Origin: Sinonovacula constricta
Lineage: Eukaryota; Mollusca; Bivalvia; Cardiida; Solecurtidae
Length of the DNA stretch: 64,000 nt
Assembly: GCA_007844125.1 (NCBI GenBank)
Contig: CM017573.1
Location: forward strand, 3,177,141 to 3,241,140
Direction: 5' to 3'
Shown: positions 49,001 to 61,000 of the stretch, in pieces
Position numbering within the stretch: the first letter of the stretch is position 1
How the letters are laid out: the number at the start of each line of letters is the position of its first letter
The notes under the pieces: model-generated
Seen by the model: only the letters and a program-made list of their open reading frames with translations
The model's database searches: none
Told to the model about the DNA's origin: nothing
Translations under genes and position numbers: made by a program

Positions 49001-52000
49001 TAAAAGTACTGCTGATGATTCATTTGTAGTAAAAACCGATACAGAAAAAACTAAAGAGGTATCTTCTTCGCCCGATAGAAAAAAAACAAAACCAAGAGAG
49101 AGTCGGCGGTCTAGGTCTAATGAAAAAAGGGAGTATCAGAGTGCATCAAGGGACAGTCCTGACATCAGAAAACACAGAAGTAGGTCAAGAGATAAACGAA
49201 GCAATTCTAAAGAAAGACGAGGAAGTAGATCTCGAGAAAGGAGGAGAAGTCAATCAAGAGAAAGAAGGAGTAGGTCAAAAGAAAGGAGAGATAGGCGACA
49301 CAGTTGGTCAAGAGACAGAAGAGAAAGAAGCAACAGAAGTGAATCGGTAGAAAGTCGGGATAGGTACCGCAGAAGTACGTCAAGAGATAGAAGTAGATCA
49401 AGAGAACGAAGAGGAAGAAAGAGTTCAAGGGATAGAAGTAAAAGGAAGAGATCAGACTCTAAAAACAGACATAGAATTGACAGAAGTAAATCTCCCAGAG
49501 GCAGACCAAGACGGTCATCTTCTTCTGAGTCTGGCACTAGATCAAGGCAAAGGGGTACTTCACCTGGAAACAAGATAGATAAAAGTGTACATAAAACAGA
49601 GCAAAGTAAGGGCAATCAGGAAGAAACTGGAAAAGAAAACTCCTCTGAAGATAGGAAAGGGCATCAAGATAAAGAAACTAAGAGAGATGATCACTCAGAA
49701 AATGACAAAACAGTTCAAGACAAAATAGTTGCCAAAAATGAGCCAGATGTAGAAACCCCCAAACCTGTCAAAGCTGAAGAGGTGACTTCAGAAAAGGATT
49801 TTCACACAGCAGAGAAAGTAATTGACAGCTCACATGTAGAGGCAGCACCTCATTGTGAAGCTAACCAGATGACACCAACAGATCTCTTGCCCATGGATGA
49901 CCCAAAGCCTGAACTCATCAAGCCTCCTGCACCATTAGACTCTAACATTGAAGAAGAAATTCCTGGTGGTCAGGCAGAAGTGAGTAGAATTTTTGCAGAT
50001 GAAGAACTTAGTCAAGAGTCTGTTACATCAAGCCGTGTAGATTCAGAGTCCTGTACCTCTGACTCTCAAACAACAGCTGACAACATATCTGATTCACAAG
50101 ATAGTTCACAACCAACGGGCAAACGGGGAAAGAGAGGGTCCAGGTCAGCAGAAGCACCTCCACGAAGATTGACAAGAAGAAAAGCTGCAGAGGAGAATGT
50201 CATACTTCCACCAGTCATGAGTAAAGATATGCCAGGTCGAGGAAGGAGGTCCCGAACAAAGTCAAGTGATGCTGGCTTAGATACATCAATAACTGAGAAA
50301 AAAGCTATTGAACAGTCATTTCCTGAAGATGTTGGAGATACTTTAAAGCCTAATAATGAACTAAGTGGTGAAGTGAAACCTGAAGAGCAAATGATTAATA
50401 AAGTAGCTCCTCTTGTGTCAGTCCCAGTTCCTTCTGAAGACATTGTAGAGGGCATTAAAACAGTGAGAGATGATGAAAACAAAAACTTGATTTTGGAAAG
50501 TGATAAACATGAACATGAACTTAAGAAAGCTGTTGATGAAGTTTCAGTCGATGCCTGTTCTGAAAAAGTTGTGGATATAAAATTGTCTGCAGAATCTGAG
50601 CCAGTTACACTGAAGCAGGAATCAAAAGTTATTGCATCTGTTGAAAACAAACCTTTATTAGATTCGCCTTCAAAAAAGACAGTTCTGCCCAAGTTTTTGC
50701 CCCCAAGTGTCCTTCGACAGAAAAATTTGGGAAGCAACAAACTGACTGATATCTTTGAAAACCAATCTAAGATTATAGAGAAAAAGAAAATTAAGATTGC
50801 TGAGACTATAGGCCCCTTGTCATTGTCTATGCCAGAGCACCCAATTCCAGGTAAGGAAATTACCCCCCCAGATAATGCTGTGGTTAATCCAGCCTTTGAC
50901 GATTACAAAGATGGCAAGGGAAACTACCCAAGGAAACCTTTACATGGTGAAAAAACAAGAGAGGATGAGAATATGAATCCTGATGCTCCTTCTACATCTA
51001 CCCAGAAGATATCTCCTTCAAAACCGCTTATCACTCAAGAGCTGATTGGCAATGCAATTCAGGTAATTGGTCAGGAGAATCTTAGAAGAATTGAAAGTTT
51101 GCAAAAAGAGACCAGTCGTCTTCAGCAACAGCAGCAACATGAGCAAAAAATTGAGGTTCTGGGTTCAACAACTACACAAGAAACACAGAAAATCCCAGTT
51201 CTCGGGGGGTTTCCTTTGCATTCAAAACCACTTGAGCCTTTACCACAAGCTTCTAAACATGAGCAATCTGATGATGAACTGAACAGTCTTGAAAGGGAGA
51301 AGGAACTGCTTTTACATATGCTTGATGCTAGTGCAAGTCAATCTGAATCTGAATCAACTTTTCCAAGTTCTTCCCAGATGAAAGTTATCGATAGTTTAGA
51401 CTCTGATGAGAGAGAAACAATAGACAGTCAGACCACAGATCTGCCTTATGATGACAGATCTGACAGAGTGACAGATAGGAACTGGGAGAGTAGCCATAAT
51501 GCAGATAGAGAATCAGCATCCAGTAACAGGCGACGAGACAGTGAAAGAGATGATGGCAGGAGCAGTAAAGGTTCAAGAAGTAAACATAGAAGTCGAGATA
51601 GAAGCTGGGATAGAAACAGAAGCAGAGAGAGGGAACTTCGGAGAAGCAGAGATAGAGGTGGAAGAGGGAGAAGTCGTGACAGAAGTAGAGAAAGAGACAA
51701 AGACAGGGATAGAAGTAGAGATAGGTTGCCCAGAAGGAGGGAGGAAGATAGATATGACAGATTTAGAGGTTCTCGTAGAAGATCAAGGAGTAGAAGTGGG
51801 TCAAGAACACGGAGAAGTCTAAGTAGGAGTAGAAGAAGTCGAAGTAGGGAACGAAGAAGCAGGAGTCGTGATAGAAGTAGTAGAGACAGAAGAAGAAATA
51901 GTAGAGATAGGAGGAGCCGAAGTAGGGAGAGAAGGAGAAGCAGAGAGAGGAGAAGGAGTAGAAGTAGAGACAGAAGGAGTAGAAGCAATGAAAGAAGGAG

Positions 52001-55000
52001 CAGAAGTAGAGAAAGAAGGAGAGGCGTTAGAAGCCGGTCCAAAAGTCGCAACAGAAGTCATAGTAGAGACAGGAAGAGTGGAAATAAAGAGGGTGAAAAG
52101 AAAGCAAAAGCATCTGCACTTGAACAGTTTGAGAAAGAACTTGCAGAAAAGAAAAAGATATTACTCCAGCCTCTAAATCCAACTGCTTCTGTTAAGCATG
52201 AAGTTTCCTCTCCAGTCCCGAATCTGTCGGGAGAGAATTATGCATCTCACCCTGGTAGCCTAGCCCACTTCCTTCCACTCCCATTCCCTGTCCATGAACC
52301 TGTTTCTCAGGCCAATGTTCAGCCACAACCAGATCAAGCTTATCAGCAATATCAGGTAGATCCGCAGATGTACCAACAACAGATGGGATGTCAGTTTTAT
52401 CCCGATGGTTCAGTGCCACAAGCGGGACCATTCCAACAGGGAGGTCCTGTACATGGACCCTTTAATCAGACTGGACCATTTCCCCAGCAGATGGATGCCT
52501 ACTACATGCAGCAGGGTCCAATGATGCCAGATGGCAGTGGGCCTATGCACATGCCACCAGAGTCTATGCAGCAATGGCAGGGACCACCAGGTCCATTTCC
52601 TCCAGGCCATCCAGCGTACATGCAGCAGGGAGGACCACCAGGGCCCCCAGGCTATATGGGACCTGGACCTTTTGGTGGTCCACATGGCCCGATGCAGGAA
52701 GGTCCCCACTCGAGGCACATGCCTCCGAGTGGTGGGCCTGAACATATTCATCCAGGGCATGAAGGTCAACATGACCAACTCCCTGGATCAGGACCTGGAA
52801 GACCACACTTTGCACCAGGGCCTAAACCATCAAAACCACCTGACAGAATTAGCCAGTTTCCTAGTGAGAAATTCAGGGGTGAAAGGTTTGGAAAAGTGCA
52901 GCCATTTGACAGGCGATCTTCCTTGGAATTTGAAAGTGCTCAGCCAGCAGAGACAACCAGACGACAGAGAAAATCCAGATTTACTGATAACACAGATACT
53001 AACAAAGATGCTGACGTATGGAAAGAAGTTTCTTGTAACAAGGAACTTGCACCTGTAACAGAATCAGTCAAAGATACTGCTGAAAATAAACTAGGAGATG
53101 CTGAACCAATCAAATCTGAACCAGAAACATCAGATCAGGATCTCATTGAAAAGGATGAGAAAAATGATGTGAAAACTGAGGAAGATCTATTAACAGCTAC
53201 CGGTTGTGCTAGCACGCCAGTGGGAGATGATGTATCAGATGGAGATAGTGGTGTAGACAAGCCAATTAAGGTGAAGTCTCGATGGCGAAGAGCAAGTGAA
53301 GCCGAAGCACCCCCTCCGCCTCCCCCGCCCAGTAGAACTGATACAAAGACAGAAGGTGATGAAAAGTTGGAAGGCAAAGATGAGGGAGAGAAGAAGGAAG
53401 AAGAGCCTGAAGAAATTCCCATCAACTTTGAGCTCATAGATGAGAATATCTATCTTACTGAGAGGTAGGTTTATATGGTGTTATTTCTCTCTTTTTTAGT
53501 TATTAAAAGCATCATTTTAAAACTTCTAATAACTATCTTAACTATTTGACTTGCATAGAGTGCTCTTTAAACCTTTGACTTAGACTGCACTTGACTCAGC
53601 ACATCTTTATATTAGCTACACATTGCAACGTCATCTATGTCTATAACTGGAAAATACTTTGTCATACTTGATTTCTAGTTCTAAATTATTGCGAGCAAAA
53701 ATCTGTGAGAGCCCTTAAACTGGTAAAAGATGAATCCATTTAGAAAACAATAGTGCACATGTTTATTTCTCAATTCTCGATTGATTCAAGCTTGAATTCA
53801 TATGCAAACTCTCCATGTGTTGAAACACAAAGATACTTTGTTACATGTTATATTAAAATCTCTAAACCTGCTGTTCTGTTTACATCAGGGTAATTCTGAC
53901 AATGTTCTCACCAGTAATAATTGTTTATTAGACTTGAATATCTAATATTTCAATGCTGAACATGTTTGTTAATTATTATTTTTGTATTTACAAGTAAGGG
54001 TCCTTTCATTGCCTAGTTATTTATGTTGCAACCTTCATACAACTACAGGAAGCGTTCGAAGCAGATGCGCGAGGTACGGCGAATGGTGTGTGATTGTTCA
54101 ACGAGCAAGGAGGACCGTTCCCTTGGTTACGAGGCTTGTGGAGAGGACTGTTTGAACAGGATGCTCTTCATAGAATGGTAGGCTCGGTAATCATATTCTA
54201 AACAAACTTTCCAAATGTCCTCGTTTAAAAAAAAATTATGTCACATTTGAAGAAAAAATGTTATATTAAATATGAATAGTCTTAATAGTTGTGAAGAGAT
54301 GTAAATGAGGATCAAAACATGAAAATTCTTATCAAATGTTAAAGCAGTGGTTGACCTGAAAATAATATGTTGATAGTAGTGTTTGGGCTGCTGCTGTGAA
54401 CTCAGAATAAATGGATCGTGGTAAATAAGATGCTTGTAGACTTAATTTAGCACTTCATATCCAATCTTTGTTATGCTGGACTACAAGTATGTATTTATTT
54501 TCAGTGGCTCAAAATGCCCTTGCAATGACTACTGTACCAACAAAAGATTCCAGAAGGTAAGAATATCCAAGGAGTCATAAAGATTTTTCTGAATTGACTT
54601 TGTTTTTTGTCTTGCATTTTAATGAAAATATAAAAAAAAAATATTGGTTATCAGCAAATATTGAAACAAAAGAATATTTTATAGGAAATAAGACTAATAA
54701 GTGTTGAATAATTGCAATAATCAAAATACAAAGCCAGGCCAGTTTTATTCTCCATCATTCTCTCTTACATAAACATAGATGATCTATTCATAGACATTTA
54801 ACAAAACAATATTGCAGTGATTTACCTGATTTCTTTAATAATATAAATCAGTAATTTTTGTCATTTTGTACATATTTTTCATTATGTCAGAGGTTCCAGT
54901 TGTCTTTGTTCTTATATAAGTAAAAAAATTTAAAAAAAAGCAGTTTTCAGCATTGAAAAAAATCACATTGAAGTAATCCCATTAAATTATAATTGATCAT

Positions 55001-58000
55001 TTTTTAAAGTAATGCCATGAATGAATGTATTTTATTTTCCCAGCGCAAGTATGCTCAAGTGACTCCCTTCAAGACACATTGGAAAGGCTATGGTTTGCAA
55101 GCATTGGAGGATTTGGAACCGTAAGTATGGAAGTAAAATTCTGAAAAAGATACTTTATGACTAGTCATTATTCGTCCTAGTCACATCGGAGAATAATTTA
55201 CTTCATCCTTCTTGGCTTTCTTTAACTCAATAATTGAGTTATGTATTTGTTGACCCTTGCTTATTGTCATTCAATTTACTAGTACCGCTATATAAAGGTA
55301 AGTTTTATTATTTTTACATGATTTGATGGTCTCTAGTTAGAACTAAAAGCTGAAATGTATGGTTGACTTACTGCTCTAAAATTAATCATGGGAATTCTTC
55401 AGTAATTCCTTTTTCCTCAATTTTTTTCGTACACACTGCAAATATGAAGGGAGGTGCTATGGATAAAAAGATCACATTCATGTTTGAGATATTGTACTCC
55501 AGACTGGTGTGTCGCAGGTTCAAAACCCAGACAGACGTCCTTACGCAAGATTATTTACTTCATATTGCTTCAGGTAGTGGCTACCTGAGTGCTGGTTCTA
55601 CCTAAGAGGTTGGCCGTCAAGAGGATCAATATACTTTGAAAGAATTTATTTCATAAATGCTTATGATCAAATAGAACTGTTCCAGATAAAAAGCTCTTTT
55701 CTTATTCTTCCAGGGGCCAGTTTGTAATGGAGTATGTAGGTGAGGTGTTGGACTATCGACTGTTCAAATCCCGTTCGAAGCAGTATTCTAAGGCTGGCCA
55801 GCAGCACTTCTACTTCATGGCAATCAACCCAGAGGAGATTGTTGACGCCACTGAGAAGGGCAATGTGTCTCGGTTCATCAACCACAGCTGTGATCCCAAT
55901 TGTGAGACACAAAAGGTAAGCTGGCTGTTTCTCCTGTTAAGTTTAAGGTAGGGTAAAACCTTTAATGTGAGCATTTGTGGTGTGTAATTGTCCAATATTT
56001 GTTGCACAGTGCATTCAATATATCTTAATACGTCAAATGGAAAGCTACAACTTATGAGGTTTCACAACTGTAATTAGGTTCTATAGTGACAGTTGTCTCT
56101 ATATCTATTACTGCCTTCAGTGTGATATGTCATGAATAATAGCCTATATTACCATACCAAATTGTATTATGCTGACACCGTAAAAAACAGACATGAACTT
56201 CCTTACAAACTCTTCCTAAGAATTTTTAATTTTAATATTTTAAATCACCATTCCACATGTTCCCTTTTGCCAGTTGTCTTTAATGTGATTTAGAAAAGTA
56301 AAACATCAATCTGTTTTATAATTCAATAAGCCAAGTTGTTTACTTGTATACATTTATGTCAATGTATTGTAATATTTGTTTACTATTTTCAGTGGACTGT
56401 AAATGGCATACTCAGAGTTGGATTCTTTGTAAGGAAGCCCATCAAGAAAAATGAAGAAATCACATTTGACTACAAATATGAGGTGTATGGGTAAGTCTGC
56501 AGTAGCATCTGGTTGACCTTTACTTTGGACAACTGAAATCATGCAGGGTCTCCCTAGACATGTGTGATCTTTCAACTGGTTTGCTATTAATTGGTGGCTT
56601 AACCCTGTGAGGTCTTTCACCTGATGTGCCATTAATTGGTGGCTAAGTCGTGTAAGATCTTTCAGCTGCCCTGCCGTTAATTGGTGGCTAAGTCATGCGA
56701 GATCTTTCAGCTGCCCTGCCATTAATTGGTGGCTAAGTCATGCGAGATCTTTCAGCTGCCCTGCCATTAATTGGTGGCTAAGTCATGCGAGATCTTTCAC
56801 CTGACATGCCATTAATTGGTGGCTTAATCATACGAGATCTTTCACCTGGCATGCCATTAATTGGTGGCTTAATCATGCGAGATCTTTCACCTGACATGCC
56901 ATTAATTGGTGGCCTAGCTGTGCGAGATCCTCAATTGCCTTTCTGTTTATAAGTAGCCTAGCCATGTGAGATCTTTGAGCTTGTCTGCTGTTCACTGGTG
57001 GCCGAGCCAAATGAGATCTTTGAGCTTGTCTGCCATTCACTGGTGGCCGAGCCAAATGAGATCTTTAAGCTGGTCTGCCATTCACTGGTGACCGAGCCAA
57101 ATGAGATCTTTGAGCTGGTCTGCCATTCACTGGTGGCCGAGCCAAATGAGATCTTTGAGCTGGTCTGCCATTCACTGGTGACCGAGCCAAATGAGATCTT
57201 TGAGCTGGTCTGCCATTCACTGGTGGCCGAGCTAAATGAGATCTTTGAGCTTGTCTGCTGTTCACTGGTGACCGAGCTAAATGAGATCTTTGAGCTGGTC
57301 TGCTGTTCACTGGTGGCTGAGCCAAATGAGATCTTTGAGCTGGTCTGCCATTCACTGGTGACCGAGCCAAATGAGATCTTTGAGCTGGTCTGCCATTCAC
57401 TGGTGGCCTAGCCAAATGAGATCTTTGAGCTGTAAGTGCCCATTTGTGTAGTAGTACTGATAATGATCATAATAGGTTTCTGCTATGTATTTCAAAAAGT
57501 AAAACAAAACTGCTGTCAGCTTTCAGCTCCAGCAGATCTGTGGCTGGTTGTGTCCCAATATTTGTCACATTATCTTTCTTTACCATACACATGGACATAG
57601 ATAACGTTTATTGTTTTATTGACTGATGTTTTGTTAAAATTTAAAGGCATGCTGCTTTTACATATTTTCTTCACAAAAATTGTGGTAATGCATGGTGTAA
57701 CTAATGATGATTTTGCACTTCCCTATTATGATCATGATGAAATTAACAATAGCAATAAAGAGTAATAGAAAGTAGGTAATGCTGGTGAAGATGGTGATAG
57801 CAACAACTTTTGATCTGTGGTCATTTTCTTTCATAACATTTAAATATCAACATTGACAAGCAGTTACTATAATTATTTGACCACTTATTGTATACAGTAA
57901 GGAGGCTCAGAAGTGTTACTGCGGAACGTCTCTGTGTCGTGGCTGGCTAGGAGGTAACAAACGGATGGAACTTAAATCTAGCCGACGAGTCTCTCAGGAT

Positions 58001-61000
58001 GAGACGGAGAAAAAGACAACAGACATGTTTGATGAGAGTGATAAGGTGAGAATCACACATAGTGTCAATGGGTAAACGTTAAGGTGACAGGGCCAGTGGG
58101 AGGGGTAAACTTTAAGGTACCACCCAAAGCGTCAATAGGAGGCGTAAACTTTAAGGTGAGTACCACCCATAGGATCAATAGGAGGGGTAAACTTTTAAAG
58201 TGAAAACCTCCCGCAGGGTCAATAGGAAGGGTAAACTTTTAAAGTGAAAACCTCCCGCAGGGTCAATAGGAGGGGTAAACTTTTAAAGTGAGAACCGCCC
58301 ACAGGGTCAATAGGAGGGGTAAACTTTTAAAATGAGAACCGCCCATAGGGTCAATAGGAGGGGTAAACTTTTAAAGTGATAACCGCCCATAGGGTAACTA
58401 GGAGGGGTAAACTTTAAGGTGAGAACCCCCCTTAGGACAAATGGTCTTATTAAACTTATTGATCTGTAAAAAAAAATATTATAAGGTCAGACGTACAGGC
58501 TGTTAATAATAAAATTTTTATCAAAAGCCCTTGAACTTACTGACATGTAATAAATAGTCTTATAAAGTCTAATGGTTCATAGATATGGGTTGGCAAAAGA
58601 GGCAATCTGATAATTTACAATATTACAATGACCTTGCAGTTTGAATAATGATGAAGGGGCATATAGAGTTAGCTCTGTCTGTGTGTCCATCTGTGGATTT
58701 TTTTGTTTTTAATCAATAATTATTTAAAGACAAATTTAATTAATATTTGGGGGGTTACTGTGGTTTACGTGTAGAGTCGCCAACTTGGTACTCCTCGACT
58801 GGTTAGCCTTTCATACTTTGGTTCGAGTTCTGTTTGGTGTGATAGACTTAATATGGTCTTCCAGCTTACCTACTCTGTGCGGGTTCTATGCAAACATTTG
58901 TTTGGGGTCTTCCTCTACCAGAATAGCTGGATGTTGCTATAACGATCATAATAAGTCGCTGCAATGTATTAAAAATAAATAAATAAAATGACAAATAAAT
59001 TTAATATTTGATAAACTAGTGTATCAAAAAACAGGTCATTTTAGATTTTGGTTACTGTCCATCAACCATTAGTGCAGTAAGGGCCTTTGAGATATTTTAA
59101 ACAAAAAGTCAAGGTTGTCCATATCCTAGTTTCTGCCATGGTGCCGTTAGGAATGCTTTGATCTGTTTTTCTATTCCTCCTTTAAACAGTTATTAAGCAT
59201 TTTAATAGTAAAGCTCTAACTGATTAATGTCAGTTACCTCTGTTTCAGTGTTCTTTTTAAGGATGGGAGTGACTCTAAACCAACTGGGATCATTTAAAGA
59301 AATTGGTAGTCAAAAATCACTATTGGAAAAGAACGTAATTCACCATTTCAGGCTCTGTACAAGGGACAATAGTTTGTCTAGAGTATAATTTTTTAAATAG
59401 CTTGCTTTAATATGCATTGGGAATTTCTTAAACATGTTCATGTTCTTCCATGCTTATTTGTTGTCACTTGTAAATAAATCTATTTTTTGTCTGATTTAAA
59501 AATATTTTTACAATAAATCTAATGTGTACTATCTAGAGCTTTGACTTACCAAGAAATATTGCTATGATGTTAAAAATCTTCTTTGATGTTTAAAATGTTT
59601 TCAGTTGGAGGAAGAGATTGAGCGAATGTCCGAGCTAGAGCAGGGCTTGCGGAACAAGAATGATGTGTTGAACATCTGTCGTCTGATGGTGCGGGCTGAG
59701 GACCCTGAACACAGGCATCAGATCCTACAGGTGCTAGATGTAAGTATGAACTGTATAACAAATTTCAAAAGAAGTTATCTGTTGAGTTTGCAAACAAAAT
59801 GACACAATAGTAAAACAAAATCAATTGAACCTGGGGAATAGAAAGTGTGTGCAGAGTGATGAAGATGAGGAAACCCATGGAAGGGTAAAGAGGTGAAGGA
59901 GTGATGATCGATGAGAGTGAGAGAGAGAGAAATTGTAGAAAAGATAGTGACCTGAATGAAGGAAGGATTTGAACAAGGACTGCTGAAAGTATTTATATGA
60001 TGAACATATGACTTCTTAGTAAGAGCCAAGGACAGTACGAATTAGATAATACTGGTCCTAAATGTGAGTGTTGTTCCATTTTAAGTGGACAGACTGTATG
60101 ATATATATTTAAAAGATAAAATATAAGATCTTGTTTTACAAAATTATAATTTATTAATGTTAAAGGTTCTGTCCATCAGTTTGGTTGTCATTTTTGGAAA
60201 TTCTTAATTCACAAAATTAAGAAAACAATCTTTATCGTCATGAAATAAAGTCAGATTCTCAACAGAATCACACGTTTTAAAGACAAAAATAAAAAAAAAA
60301 AAAAAAAAATTGCAGCATATCCCTGTTCTAAACCAGCGACCACAAGTATGTGAGCCTAGCGCGTAACCGCTGTGACCTTTCCAACATGCACTTTAATTTT
60401 TCTGCGCTTCATAAATAGTATTTGTTGAACTTGATTTTAATGGTAATCCTTAATCTTTTTTTGTTGAAAAAGCTATCCAAGAAGTTACTTTTCTGCTTTA
60501 CTGTGTCTTCTTTATTCTTTAATGTAATTGGTTTTAATCATCGTACATGTAGTCATCGTTTCATTCCCAGAATTGCGCAGAAGCTGTGTGCCTGTGCCAG
60601 CTCTGAAACAAGATAGTATAATTAAATCATTGTCTTATTCCCAGAATGGCACAGAAGCTGTGCCAGCTCTGATACAAGATAATATAATTAAATCATTGTC
60701 TCATTCCCAGAATGGCACAGAAGCAAGTGTGCCTGTGCCAGCTCTGATACAAGATAGTATAAGTTAATCATTGTCTCATTCCCAGAATGGCACAGAAGCA
60801 GTGTGCCTGTGCCAGCTCTGATACAAGATAGTATAAGTTAATCATTGTCTCATTCCCAGAATGGCACAGAAGCAGTGTGCCTGTGCCAGCTCTGATACAA
60901 GATAGTATAAGTTAATCATTGTCTCATTCCCAGAATGGCACAGAAGCAGTGTGCCTGTGCCAGCTCTGATACAAGATGGTATAAGTAAATCATTGTCTCA

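Noticed and set aside
51446..52051. 201-codon Leu/Ser-rich minus-strand frame
   Set aside because: Antisense of the RS-coding part of the giant exon; RS codons read backwards give Leu/Ser runs.
56998..57415. Open frames of 137 (plus) and 116 (minus) codons
   Set aside because: By-product of the 45-bp intronic array between two certain SETD2 exons.
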